64,000 nt of DNA from Deroplatys truncata (taxonomy: Eukaryota > Arthropoda > Insecta > Mantodea > Mantidae): assembly GCA_030765065.1 (NCBI GenBank), contig CM060989.1, positions 55,504,001-55,568,000 of the forward strand, in the 5' to 3' direction. This document shows, in pieces, positions 1-11,072 of this stretch. Made by a program: the position numbers and the translations under genes. The notes below the pieces were generated by a model. It was not told the origin of the DNA, did no database searches, and was given only the letters and a program-made list of their open reading frames with translations. Each line of letters begins with the position of its first letter. The first letter of the stretch is position 1.

Positions 1-402
1 GAACGACTTTTCCATAACTGGTAAACCATAAGAGATAGACAAAATTTTACTACACAAAAAATGTAGATCGCCCTAAAATGCACAATTTGTCATTTTTGTT
101 GTTGAGTGAACCATTTTCGAGATATTGCTTGTTATTCTCTTAAATTTTCCAATGCTTATCCTTTTCTCAAATTCGTTATTCATTTTTTTTGTCCTGGTAA
201 TGCAAGGAGAATGGAATACTCCACATAGCAACCAGTTCTTAAAATATTTGACTATCGCTTAAAGTCTACCAATTCCCCTTGCACCTACAAGAAAATTAGC
301 AATAAGATTAACATCTCGATTAACATGAAGCATATGGAGAATAAGCGTTTATAAAAATAGTTTGTACAAGAGTAGAGAGTCATGTGAGTGTGGAACACAT
401 AC
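1..402 (-). mobile_element. HLE (Helentron-like) repeat copy, cut by window edge
   Basis: Reverse-oriented copy of the dominant repeat family of this window. It carries the family's TTACCAGTTATGCAAAAGTC region (here as its complement at the very start) and ends at 402 with the complement of the 5' terminus (CAAGAGTAGAGAGTCATGTG). The 3' half lies outside the window. No protein is encoded. The family is defined by shared termini and internal order across about 25 pieces; assigning it to the Helentron class is an inference. Confidence 0.8.
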
Positions 403-940
403 TTTATTTGCTTGTAATATTGAGAGTATTGTGAGTGAATTGAGTACAAGAGATTATTCAGTTTTTTAAAGGATTTGTTGGCGAATCTTTCCAAGTTAAA
501 GAATTAAATTTAAAAGAATTTTTATCTGTACGCATTATGATCAAGAGAAGTTGTTACTAATAATCCGAAGCAATGCACAAGGGAAGCTATTAAAATCTCT
601 CTCAATTCCATGGTTTTCAAGCGACGCATTCTGACTGACGTATGTCATGTTCCCTCGCTCATGAAGCTTTGGATTTCATCCAGCTTTTAATAACTCGTTG
701 CAGGCTTACTGGAAAACGTTGGCAAACACCCACATTGTGAAAAATATGCCATAAGTGACATACTCACTGTTTAGTGCTGCCCTCAACTATATTGGATACT
801 GCACACTACTGAATATTTTCTCCTTGGCAAAGATGTAATAATTAGAGCTGTCGAACAAATGGCACTTGCCATTTTTCTCCAGTAGGCCAATGTGTAAATG
901 TAATATGTTATTGCGTAACTCTTTAACAGAGAAAAAAAAA
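403..940. other. AT-rich spacer, no gene recognised
   Basis: No motif, tRNA box or transposase homology is visible. Short open frames here have no recognisable sequence. Confidence 0.5.
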
Positions 941-1298
941 TCTGATGTGTTGTACTCGCATGACCTTCTCTACTCTTGTACAAACGCTTATTTTCCATCT
1001 GCTAAACATTTGCAGAAACATCTTATTGCTAATTTTCTTGTAGATGCAAGGGGAATATGGTAGGCTTTAAGCGATAGTCAAATCTTTTAAGAGCTGGTTG
1101 CTATGTGGAGCATTCCATTCTCTTTGCATTACCAGGACATAAAAAACGAATAACGAATTCTCATTTGAGAAAAAGTATAAGTATTGGTAAATTCAAACAA
1201 ATAACAAGGAGTATCTCTGAAATGGCCCACTCGACCAAAAGAGGTGACAATTTGTGTATTTTAACGAGATCTACATTTTTTGTGTAGTAAAATTGTAC

Positions 1299-1335
<37 letters not shown>

Positions 1336-1772
1336 CAGTTATGCAAAAGTCATTCAGAATGAAGAGGATTGCTGGGAACATCCCCAGAAAATTCAAGATA
1401 TACATTTCATTTGTCATGAAAATATCTTAAACGTATGATATTTTAATCAAAATCGTTAACCATTTTTGAAAAAATTAAAATTTTCGAAAAATGTTCCATG
1501 TAGTAAAGGGTAATGTGGGGTGGGGGGATTTTCTTGAAAACCTTCGTGTCGCATCTCTGGAAGATCCTGAACGTAAGTACCAAGTTTGGTATGTATCCAA
1601 CTGTTCGTTTCTGAGTTATGCTGTTCGCACACACACGGACATGTTTCCAAAAATGCTTTTTTTTGGATTCAGGGGGTCTCAAAACATGTATTTCCGGTGA
1701 AATCTCTGTATCGAATTTTTGGGTGGAATGCAATGCTTCCCCTACTTACCTACTATACGTAGTAGAGAAAGT
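941..1772 (+). mobile_element. HLE repeat, full-length copy
   Basis: Complete copy running from TCTGATGTG to AGTAGAGAAAGT. It holds the family's internal landmarks in order: GACCTTCTCTACTCTTGTAC near the start, the 'element of A/T-rich stem' around 1140-1330, the GGGGATTTTCTTGAAAACCT segment near 1525, the CACACACGGACATG site near 1630, and the 3' hairpin TACTATACGTAGTA at 1751-1764, eight bases before the end. The TCTATCTCTTATGG spot of other copies is replaced by a (TC)n array at 1302-1333. It is followed directly by a second, 5'-truncated copy. Confidence 0.85.
1302..1333. repeat. (TC)n microsatellite inside an HLE copy
   Basis: About 16 TC units occupy the place where other copies read GTCTATCTCTTATGG, so the array appears to have grown from that short pyrimidine seed. 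Confidence 0.9.
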
Positions 1773-2327
1773 AAAAAAAAGAAGAAAAAGGAATAACGAA
1801 TTCCCAATTTGAGAAAAAGTATAAGCATTGGAAAATTCAAACAAATAACAAGGAGTATCTCTGAAATGGCCCACTCGACAAAAAGAGGTGACAAATTGTG
1901 TATTTTAACGAGATCTACATTTTTTGTGTAGTAAAATTTTATTCTCTCTCTTACGGTTTACCAGTTATGCAAAAGTCATTCAGAATGATGAGGATTGCTG
2001 GGAACATCCCCAGAAAATTCAAGAGATACATTTCATTTGCTATGAGAAAATCTTAAACATATATTTTAATCAACATTGTGTTTTTTTTAAAAAATAAACA
2101 TTTTCGAAAAATGTTCCAGGTAAAGGGTAATCTGGGGTAGGGAAATTTTCTTGAAAATCTTCATACCGCATATTTTGGAAGGTATTACACCTAAATACCA
2201 AGTTTGGTACACACACCTTTTTCTAAAAAAGCTTTATTTTTATTTAGGGGGTCTCAAAACATGCGTTTCCTGTGAAACCTCGGTATTGAATTTTTGGGTG
2301 GAATGCATACTACGTAGTAGAGAAAGT
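1773..2327 (+). mobile_element. HLE repeat, 5'-truncated tandem copy
   Basis: Starts in the A-rich junction right after the preceding copy and joins the family internally at AATAACGAATTCCCA. It continues to a normal 3' terminus (TAGTAGAGAAAGT). The head-to-tail arrangement without spacer resembles the tandem copies at 43508-46049. Several internal deletions shorten it relative to the full copy. Confidence 0.8.
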
Positions 2328-2585
2328 AGGAAGTGATTCTTTTTGATTCAGAATATATGGTTTCGTGGTCATTTTAAACTTTGTACTTCTAAACATTTTT
2401 AGTAAAACTCAAGTATCTCAAAGCGTGTTATCTGCTGATCCCAGGTCAGAAGGCAACAGAGGGTGGAGGTAATGCCTACTTCAGCGAATGCACTTTTAGT
2501 GATACCTTAGAACTTAAATTTCAAATGCCAGTATCTCAAAACGTTTTTCCAAGCAATAATACTTCTTTTTCCCTAAACCTTAAAA

Positions 2586-3335
2586 GCTGGTTCACAACCA
2601 ACGAGAACGGTAATCAGAAAAAGAGCGAGAAACCTTAAATACATGTATTCAAATGGGAGCGTTCACAATTGACGGGAAGCTCGTTCTCGGACATGGCATA
2701 TTAGTTCCATATTGTGCATATTAGACTCTTCACTGTAGAGGTTATTCTAGGTGGCCGTAACATGAAACAGCCGCTAGTGCTCTATAGTCGTATGTTGGAA
2801 ACACGAAATTAGTAGTAAATGTGCTACCTAATCTGACACACACACACACACACACACAAATCCAATAAGCGTTGGTTCCTCTGGTGAAAAGGTTATCTGT
2901 AATGTGTTTATGCAACTCAATACTGGCTATTAACTAAAAAAAAACAACTGCAAAAACTACAAAGAACAGCAAAAACTGGTGGAAATTAAACAAACAACCA
3001 CAAACAACTTTAATATATGTCATTAAATAAAGGAATGAAAGCTTGCTACGACTAGAGGGATCGGAAATGTAATGGATATGCATTTAGATAATGTTTACTC
3101 TATCGAATTTTGACGTTGGCTAACCCGCATTATGTTGGCTAAATTGGAAGTAGGTGAAAAAATATCATTGGTCAGTTAAAAACAAACGAAATCCCAATGC
3201 GCAAAATCAACTTTCACTTTGTGATCGATATGCATTCTCGTTCTCAGGTTGTTGTGAACCAATATCTTGTATGGTGTATTGCTTCCCGTTCTCGTTTCCG
3301 TTCTGGTTACTGTTCTCGGGCGGTTATGAACCAGC
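2586..3335. mobile_element. Non-autonomous TIR element (MITE), class uncertain
   Basis: The ends are imperfect inverted repeats: GCTGGTTCACAACC then GAGAACGGTAATCAGAA at the left, and the complement of GCTGGTTCATAACCGCCCGAGAACAGTAACCAGAA at the right (shown here only as the shared core GCTGGTTCA-AACC). A further inverted piece (GGTTGTTGTGAACCA) lies at 3247-3262. The 750-bp interior has no transposase homology. No clear target duplication is visible, so the superfamily is open; the end sequence would suit a hAT- or Harbinger-derived MITE. A (CA)n tract lies at 2836-2857. Confidence 0.5.
2836..2857. repeat. (CA)n microsatellite
   Basis: Eleven CA units in the interior of the TIR element. Confidence 0.9.
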
Positions 3336-4704
3336 AGTAACTCCAGATTTGCCACTGGAGAGGACGCGAGGTTTTCTACGAGTATTAGCACTGTGCCGCC
3401 GTAAAGTCCGACCACCCCAAAACATGAAGCTGGCAGGAGAGTAACACTGGTGTTACAAAACGGCATATCTGCTGTAAACCCTACAATTTCACACATGTAA
3501 ATCTATTACGTGCACTGAACTAAAATACAGTGCATTTTTTTAAAATTAAGATTTTGTTAAAAAGTTTACATATAAATTTTACCAAAGAAAATGCTGCATT
3601 CTTATGACTCTCACTACAAACTATTTTTTTCAAAAAGCTTAGTCTTCTATATACTTCGTAATTGAGATAAAGTTTCATTGCACATTCCGTTTTAGGTATA
3701 AATAGAATACGTAGGCTAAACGGAATCAAGATTTTTAAAAAGTAGATCGCTTACTTCATCTCTTTATATGCAACAGTGTCTCAGCTATACCTCAACTGTT
3801 TTTGGAGAAAAAGTAATCTAAAGATATCCAACTCTTGCCCTTTATCGAGCAAACGTATTTTAGAAGTTAATTTTTTTTCATGCAAACAAAACGCATAATT
3901 GTGAAAATTTAAACAGATCTGTATACTGAAAATTTAGTAATTGGAACGGTGGAATCAAACTAAACAAACCAATACCATAGCCGGGATTTGAAGCACAGAT
4001 CTTCCGCTAACAATAATTGCTTTACATTGATCAGTCAATTGCAGCCAGAGATATCTATGTTTCTTGAATGCTCTCTCTTCCAACTCCCCTTAAATAAACT
4101 ATGTATATAGAAATGCACATTTTAAAGTAAATACCCCTATTTCATCACATCTATATTACGTCATGTACAAGAATTCAACAATATTACCCAATGACGTGCA
4201 TTGCAATATCTATTCAGAGAAGCTAACGATTTTGCAATGCAACATTACTATCTGAGAGATGCAGTGACATGTCTCAGACATGCGCTGAAGAATTCAGGGC
4301 TTCCACTTCTGATGTCGAGAGGTATGATACCCGTAACCATTTGCATTATCCATTCAACAGCACGTGCGAGTAACTAGGTGCGCCAGCAATACGCTATGCT
4401 AAAGAGTTGGAGCACGCAAATAAAGGCATTCGCTGATAACTTGAGCTTAAAAGTTGGTATAAAATAATTTTTTCTCCGCATTTGCGCAAGTGCGTTCCTG
4501 CTTCTTTGAATATATCTAAACTTAAACAGCGAAGTCTTTCCAATTACGTCGCTCTGTACGAGAGTTTTTCGGTAAATTAACCTCTCTAAACGTTTATCTT
4601 TGTTCACCTAAGTTGAAACATGTTAAATTAGAAGCTTAGATTCAGCCGACATTAGAACAGTTTGTCTTGAGGGATACTCAAATCACACTTGAGTAAGAGG
4701 GGCA
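3336..4704. other. Unassigned AT-rich region
   Basis: No transposase, SINE head or LTR feature was recognised in this 1.4 kb. Short open frames (for example 3520-3729 and 4374-4607 on the minus strand) look random. It may hold old unrecognised repeats. Confidence 0.45.
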
Positions 4705-4706
4705 TA

Positions 4707-5956
4707 TTTATATTTTGAGCCTAATAATTAAAACAAAGTAATTTCTGATTGAAAACTGCTTTATTGCTTTTCAAAATATTCTCCTTTATGATCAATACAC
4801 TTTTGCTCCGTTTGAACCATTTGTCAAAGCATTTATTCCAGTCTTCTTGAGACACCTCCAAAACATAGTTTTTGAAAGCATAAACGGCTTCTGCCAACGA
4901 AAATCGTTGTCCACGCAATTTATTCTTTATGTTCGGGAACAAAAAGAAGTCAGTGGGTGCCAAATCACGACTGTATGGCGGATGACCCATCAATTCGATT
5001 TTTTGAGCCTTCAAATACTGTTAGACGAGATGTGTGTGCGCTCGCATTGTCTTGATGAAAACGATCCTACGGTTCTTGTTGGTTTTCCTTACTTCACCGA
5101 AGACTTCCAGCAAACAAATGTTTGTGTACCATTCAGCATTTTCCGTTTTACGTTCCTCTAAAGGCACTGTTGCCACATGGCCAGTTTTGCTGAAAAAGCA
5201 GGCGACACCATTTGCTTCGAAGTGCTTCGAGTGCGAACTACTTTTGTTGGATTTGCTTCATCTTGAAACACCCATACAGTCGACTACTGTTTACGTTCCG
5301 GCTCATACGCATAGATCCATCATTCGTCACCTATTACAATCTTATATACCTATTTTGAGGCACCGCCATTGTATTTCTTGAGCATTTTTGTACACCAATC
5401 GACACGAGCATCTTTTTGAGATTGCGTCAAATTATGTGGGATCCAACGAGAGCAAACCTTTTTCACGGCTAAATAATCATGTAATATTTTATATATGCTG
5501 GTGGAACTAATGCCTAGAGTTGCCTCAATCTCACAATATGTCGCATGACGATCTTTCATTATTAGTTTTTGCACAGCATCAATGTTTTCTGGCACAACAA
5601 CTGATTTTGGACGACCTTCACGAACTTCATCATTGAGCGAACGGCGGCCACGATTAAATTCGTTATACCAGCGTTTCACAGTGGCAAAGGATGGAGCTTC
5701 GTCGTCAAATGTAGTTGTTGATCGATGCACTCGTCTTGATAATCCACGTGAAAGTCTTAATAAATCATTGCACGAACACTTTCACGAGTTAATTCCATGT
5801 TTTTGTTGACACACAATTTTCAAGTTAGTGTAAACAAAAAAATGACGCTCTATTGACAATGTTTTAAGTAGATTATGGTCAAAAACGTCAAACTTTTCCT
5901 TGGAAACGTCAGATGGCACCTACAATATTCAGGGTTGCCAAGGCTCAAAATACCAA
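4707..5956 (-). mobile_element. mariner-family DNA transposon 1, broken
   Basis: The element is bounded by 15-bp inverted repeats, TTTATATTTTGAGCC at the low end and the complement of TTGGTATTTTGAGCC at the high end, each next to TA, the usual mariner target duplication. The minus strand encodes a mariner transposase over most of the interior. At about 1250 bp the size matches intact mariners. The reading frame is broken in several places, so it is not expected to make transposase. Confidence 0.88.
4721..5798 (-). pseudogene. mariner transposase pseudogene (DD34D)
   Basis: Starts with ATG at 5798 (MELTRESVRAMIY), which matches the family start. The frame shifts in the next 20 codons, then a good mariner helix-turn-helix region follows at 5730-5350 (SFATVKRWYNEFNRGRRS, GRPKSVVVPENIDAVQKLI, TYCEIEATLGISSTSIYKIL, CSRWIPHNLTQSQKDARVDW). 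The catalytic part is split among frames: GDEWWIYAYEPERKQ carries the first Asp, QDNAS the second, and HPPYSRDLAPTDFFLFP the third. All three catalytic aspartates are therefore still visible. The C-terminus ends near 4721. At least three frameshifts or stops separate the pieces. Confidence 0.88.
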
Positions 5957-5958
5957 TA

Positions 5959-7124
5959 TCAGATTGAGAAACAAAACTCGGAAAAACTTTACTATTTTTC
6001 AAGTTAAGCCTGTCGTAGACTTAATTACTGAACATAATTTTTAATGACTAAGTATAATGCTCGTAGGCGACGTTTCCCCAGCCGGCTACAAAGCGAACGC
6101 AACAATTTGAAACCTGCCCATGAACCCACCATAAACGATTAATAGGGTCTTACCATCCCGCAACTACAGCACGTGATCCTGTCACTAGCTTCACCAAAGC
6201 AAAGAGTTGTTGCAATGTCGTTTCTGTTGTTTCTTAGATTTCAGCACGTTTTAGCAGCTGTGACTGTTTGCACGTGCTTTTCTTTCGTCCTTTAGACAGG
6301 CTTGTATACATATGCATCTTCAGATAAGTTATATAGTTTTATCTAGTGCAGCTTTGTAAGGTTAGCAGTGTTTAATAGTTTTGCTTTTAAATACTATTTT
6401 AAACCGTTGCAACAACGCGCATGTGCACATGGATGTCACTAAGATGTTTATGGTGGTTGCGGCTAGGGGAGGTAGTGAACAAGTATTTGGCTATGTACAA
6501 AGGTCGCCGGTTGGGGATCCTTAGTCTGCGATTTCTATACTTCAAAAGGTGCAGAAACATTCACACTTGGAAGTAATGGTTAAAATTAATGTGAATACTG
6601 GTGTCATTGTGTACTAATTTAGAATCTGCAGGATATGTTCATGCTAAAAATGATGAAACGAATGAACCCTAAGCCTCGTGATGCATGATAGTTAGGGTAA
6701 GGTTAACATACGTCCCAATTTTGTGCGCCCAGAAAAGTGTCCTGCTAGAATTTTGTAAAAATGATCTTAAAAATCCCGATTTTATAGTTAATGGTAAATT
6801 ATATAGTCAAGGGAAGCAGGATAATACATTTTATTTAACAATTTAACACTTATTACCGTAACGGGAGAGAAACAACATCGAATAACACGTTTTTCTCAGT
6901 TGTTACTAGAAATCTGTCTCAAGGTATTACATGTTACTTGTGAAAAAGTTTGAAACGTATTTTTGATCTTTGCATTCCATCAGGCTGCCTTTCAATCACC
7001 TATGTAAACAGAAAAATAGAATCTAGAGTAGAAGCTTTCTTTTATCCGAAACGACCGAAAAAATTAATATTTTTAGTTAAAAAGAATTTAAGAAGCATCG
7101 TTGGAAAGCTAGAATCAGAAGACT
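5959..7124. other. Unassigned region
   Basis: No coding or repeat homology recognised. It is AT-rich with scattered GC-richer stretches near 6080-6200 and 6420-6540. Confidence 0.45.
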
Positions 7125-7260
7125 GAAAATTCAATGCCCCATGCCGGTTTCCGTGGTTCAAATCCCGACTATGGCATTGAATTTTTCAGTTGTTTGATTC
7201 TACCTTTCGAACCCTATCCTACACATGGCTTGAGTGGAAGAACAATTAATTAATTAATTA
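7125..7260 (+). mobile_element. tRNA-derived SINE fragment (family S1)
   Basis: Contains a box B-like GTGGTTCAAATCCCGAC followed by the shared body (TTGATTCTACCTTTCGAACC, CACATGGCTTGAGTGGAAG, AACAATTAATTAATTAATTA). The same body appears at 10925-11072 and, reversed, at 10729-10800. The 5' head is missing or diverged. The ATTA repeat forms the tail. Confidence 0.65.
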
Positions 7261-7740
7261 CCATTGAAGAAACATCGTTTAACTTATGTTAGGAATGACA
7301 AAGGAGATGCATAACAGAACGCGTTGCCTCTGACCTTGGCTGTTTCTATCCCTTCTCTAGTGACACTTTTGGCTCTTTCGTTAATTGGCAGACTGGCTCT
7401 TCCTTAGCTGTCAATCATTTACGGTCAGTCACAGCGGCGGACTGTCATTACTGCAGCTTATGTATTCTCGTGGGGGAGCATTGTATTGTGGACAGCGAGA
7501 TACAGACCATTTCGCCACTTTTTCATGGAAGGGATTTCCCAATTGCCGTCAAATACACTGACTTCCATTTATTCCGTCCCTGTAGCTTTGGGAGTCATTC
7601 TACTGGCCTTCACCGGTATGTATCTGTTTACGCGCATGCAGTGGCATCCTGTTTAACGTGTACACTTCTAGATTATTCTCATTTCTCACAATTTGGCCAA
7701 CAGCTTTACTCACCATTTACATATAATAACCATGTTTAAA
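7261..7740. other. Unassigned region
   Basis: No feature recognised. The open frame at 7470-7739 has no recognisable domain. Confidence 0.4.
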
Positions 7741-7742
7741 TA

Positions 7743-8698
7743 TACAGAGTGGACCATTTAAGTTGAGATTGTACAATATCTCAAAAACTAAGCGTTGTAG
7801 AAAGAAATGTCTTTAATAAAAGCTGCTTGATATTCTTCTTCTTCATCTGTTTAACCTCCTCTTATGTAGGACTTGCACCCCCTAGGACTTACAGGCGGGT
7901 GCCTGGGGTCAGAGGCCCGTCGAGGAGCAGACACTCATGGATCAGATAGAATATCCAGTATGGGTGATCAGCCCGATGACTGGTATGGGATGAAGGAAGT
8001 AGATGAAACGAAATGGTGAAATGGATGAAAGGAAAGGTGATGGAGCAGTTGGTGGAATGAATAGCGGGGGGAAACCGGAGAACCCGGAGAAAACCCGCCC
8101 AGACGCCGCTTTGTCCACCACAAATCCCACCGCTTCGGTGAGAGGCGAGCGGTCTAACCACTCGACCACGGCGCCGCCTCCTGCTTGATATTATGGGGGA
8201 AATGTCATTAGTCGTGCTTTGTTTGGAGGACCTTGATAGTCATTTTAGGACCAATTTAATTTTTTTTATATGGGAACCAACATTTTGTATGTTTTCTCAT
8301 TAGAAAATTGTTTATGAAAAGCTGTTTTCTGTGATGAATAAGGGAGCAATAACAAAAAACAAATTGTTGGTTCCCAACTATGAAACTTAACTTGACCCTC
8401 AAATGACCACTCATTGAGTTCTTCGTACACAGCCATTCAAGATTTTCGTTATTTACGTTGGTGTAAGAACTGCAAAGTGCTTTATAGTCGTTTTTTTTAG
8501 TGAGAAAACAAAAAGGGTAGGTTCCCATTTAATAAAAACTAAATTGACCCTAAATGACCAACATACTCCAAATAAAACACGTTTAATGGCATTTACTTGC
8601 CCCCATAATATCAAGCTACTTTCATTAAAGACATTTTTTTCCTACAACGCTAAGTTTTGGAGATATTGCATAGTCAACTTTAAATGGTCCACCCTGTA
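7743..8698. mobile_element. TIR MITE with ~110-bp ends, hosting a SINE
   Basis: The ends are long inverted repeats: ACAGAGTGGACCATTTAAGT at the left and the complement of ACAGGGTGGACCATTTAAAG at the right, with matching inner segments (AGCGTTGTAG, ATGTCTTTAAT, GCTTGATATTATGGGGG). TA flanks both ends, as for Tc1/mariner/IS630 elements. The centre (8256-8530) is itself partly palindromic and recurs at 55640-55955. A SINE at 7835-8180 interrupts the left arm. No transposase is encoded, so it is non-autonomous. Confidence 0.78.
7835..8180 (-). mobile_element. tRNA-derived SINE with 12-bp target duplication
   Basis: On the minus strand it begins with a tRNA-like head (box A-like GCCGTGGTCGAGTGGTTAGA) at about 8178. 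It ends at 7835 in a purine-rich GATGAAGAAGAAG tail. The flanks CTGCTTGATATT at 7823-7834 and 8181-8192 are perfect 12-bp direct repeats, as left by LINE-driven insertion. The shared 3' part (complement of TGTAGGACTTGCACC) recurs at 42600, 62578, 63728 and 40800, defining SINE family S2. Transcription would be by RNA polymerase III if active. Confidence 0.88.
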
Positions 8699-8700
8699 TA

Positions 8701-9186
8701 GCAAAAAGGACTGTTTGCACAATTTCTCCATGAAAAAGTTTTAATGGCAACATAATGTAAAACTGAAATACATACTTTTACTCTCAAATAGGACACATTC
8801 ACTAAACATTATTTTAATAAACCGTCCAATATCTGATTTAGCTGCCTATGCACTGAATCACTTGTCGCCCTCTGGGAATACTAACATGAAATGTGGGAAC
8901 ATACCTGTGCGTTTAGAATCAGAATTCTTCCAGCATCTAAGCGATTAGGTAACTAGGCGGCTAAATCAAATATTGGACAGATTAAAATAATGTCTAGTAA
9001 ATGTGTCCTCTTTGAAAGTGAAAATTATAATTTATTTCAGTTTTAGATTATACTATCATTAAAAATACTTTTTCATGGAGATAGTGAGCAGAACAATGTT
9101 CTATTTAGATTGGACAGATTCCAATAATGTCTAGTAAATGTGTTCTTTGAGAGTAAAAAGTGTAATATATTTCAGTTTTACATTGT
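8701..9186. repeat. Fold-back element with a partial extra arm
   Basis: Arms of about 140 bp at 8711-8850 and 8950-9093 are inverted copies of each other (for example CCATGAAAAAGT against ACTTTTTCATGG, and CAGTTTTA/TAAAACTG). The roughly 100-bp loop is unrelated. A third piece at 9100-9186 repeats the right arm in direct orientation (GGACAGATT, AATGTCTAGTAAATGTGT). No coding sequence is seen. It looks like a hairpin-type MITE with a later partial duplication. Confidence 0.7.
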
Positions 9187-9201
9187 TGATATTAAAAAAA
9201 A

Positions 9202-9891
9202 TCTGATGTGTTACACTCACATGACTTTCTCTACTCTTGTACAAACTATTTTTACAAACGCTTATTCTCCATATGCTTCATGTTAATCGAAATATCGAGA
9301 TGTCAATCTTATTGCTTATTTTCTTGTAGATGCAAGGGGAATATGGTAGGTTTTAAGCGATAGTCAAATTTTAAGCGCTGGTTGCTATGCGGTGCATTCC
9401 AATCTCTTTGCATGTACAGGACATAAAAAAAATGAATAACGAATTTGAGAAAAAGTATAAGTATTAGAAAATTTAAGGGAATAAAAAGCAATATCTCGAA
9501 AACGGTTCACTCAACAAAAAAAATGTATATGGCATAAATTGTGTATTTTAACGCGATCTACATTTTCTGTGCAGTAAAATTTTGTCTATCTCTTATGGTT
9601 TACCAGTTATGCAAAAGTCGTTCACAATGCAGAATACTTTTGGAGACATTCCCAGAAAATTGGAGATATACATTTAATTTCTCATGAGAATATCTTGAAC
9701 ATATGATATTTTAATCAAAATGGTTAGAGCCATTTTTGAGAAAATTAAAATTTTCGAAAAATGTTCCATGTAAAGGGTAGTATAGGATGGGGGGATTTTC
9801 TTGAAAACCTTCGTGTCGCATCTCTGAAAGATACTGAACCTAAATAGCAAGTTTGGTGTTTATCCGACTGTTCCGTTTCTGACTTATGCTG

Positions 9892-9935
<44 letters not shown>

Positions 9936-10059
9936 TTTCCAAAAATGCTTTTTTTGGATTCAGGGGGTCTCAAAACATGTATTTCCGGTGAAATCCCGGA
10001 ATCGAATTTTTGGGTGGAATACAATACTTCCCCTACTTCCTATACGTAGTAGAGAAAGT
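9202..10059 (+). mobile_element. HLE repeat, full-length copy
   Basis: Runs from TCTGATGTGTTACACTCACA to AGTAGAGAAAGT with all internal landmarks. It abuts an A-run at both ends (ATTAAAAAAA before, AAAAA after), consistent with insertion in an A/T run. The CA site has expanded to a (CA)n array at 9894-9933. Confidence 0.88.
9894..9933. repeat. (CA)n microsatellite at the HLE CA site
   Basis: About 18 CA units between GCTGTT and CGTTTCCAAAAATGC, the same position as the arrays near 15353, 17641 and 44236. Confidence 0.92.
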
Positions 10060-10728
10060 AAAAACTCGGAGATATTGTGCAAAACATGGCTTAATTTAGT
10101 TATATATTATTTTAATATGGTTATAAGTGATGAATAATGCTATTGCTCAAAGTTATACATTCATATGTGAATAATCTAGAACTGTGCACGTAAAACAGGA
10201 CCTCCTGCTTGTTATACATATTCACCTGTGAAGGCCAGTAAAATATCTCCCAAAGCTGCGAGGACGGTATAAATGTAAGCTACTGTACCTAAACGAATGA
10301 AGTGAATTTACCTTTCTCTTCCTAAAAATCCTTGCCAAATAAAATCTCTCACTCTTTCAATATTCTAATGCGCTAGTAACTGTCCGTGCAGTGTATATAT
10401 AATGCCTTCATTTACTTTCACCTAAAACTTCAAAACTAGTTTCTTAACCCCTAAAAGTGACATTTTTATCCGAAATTTTGGTTATCTGAAACAACTTTCC
10501 CCCTCTCCTTTATTCCAGTTAGCAGAAGTACTACTGTATTTGTGCTATATCGACTGTACTTGCTATTAGTATATTCTCTAATCTACATTAAGGTCAAACG
10601 CATTAGACTATGAAGTAAGCTATTCAAGAAAAACCACGTTTGACAATGTACGCCATGCATGTGTTGAAAAGTGGGTGTCATATTTTCAAATTGTTTTAAG
10701 TGGTGGGATTTTGGCGAGTTACTTCAAA
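10060..10728. other. Unassigned region
   Basis: No recognisable motif. AT-rich with no sustained open frame. Confidence 0.4.
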
Positions 10729-10800
10729 ACATTGCAAAGTTTGGAAAGGTAGAATCAGACGATTAAAAATTCCCCAGCTGATTCGCATTTTTCCCGGTAA
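10729..10800 (-). mobile_element. SINE S1 body fragment, inverted
   Basis: GGAAAGGTAGAATCAGACGA is the complement of the S1 body seen at 11010. It is a short piece without a tRNA head. It lies head-to-head with the next S1 copy about 125 bp away. Confidence 0.55.
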
Positions 10801-10924
10801 ACCACAAGGCGATGTCAAATTGTAATGAGATGATATACCCCAATGTCGACTTACATTGCTGCAAGTCCCGGGTTTCATAGTTCCAATCACTATTAGGTCA
10901 CTTAATGCACACTTAAGGTACCGG

Positions 10925-11072
10925 CATGTCGCCATGGTAGCCAGTGGTCAGAGCAAGAGGACGGAAACCGGGAGATCCGTGGTTTAAATCCCGGCAATGG
11001 CATTGAAATTTTCAGTCTGATTCTACCTTTCCAACCTTGTCCAACACACGGCTTGTGTGAAAGAACAATTAA
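10925..11072 (+). mobile_element. tRNA-derived SINE (family S1)
   Basis: Box A-like GTAGCCAGTGGTCAGAGC near 10937 and box B-like GTGGTTTAAATCCCGGC near 10980 are spaced as in tRNA-derived SINEs. The body (CAGTCTGATTCTACCTTTCC) and tail (GAAAGAACAATTAATTCC) match 7125-7260. At about 150 bp it is close to a full short SINE. Confidence 0.7.

Noticed and set aside
941-1772. HLE as a canonical Helitron
   Set aside because: It starts with TC, but the 3' end is GTAGAGAAAGT rather than CTRR, and the insertion context is A/T runs rather than a plain A-T site. The Helentron-like reading fits better.
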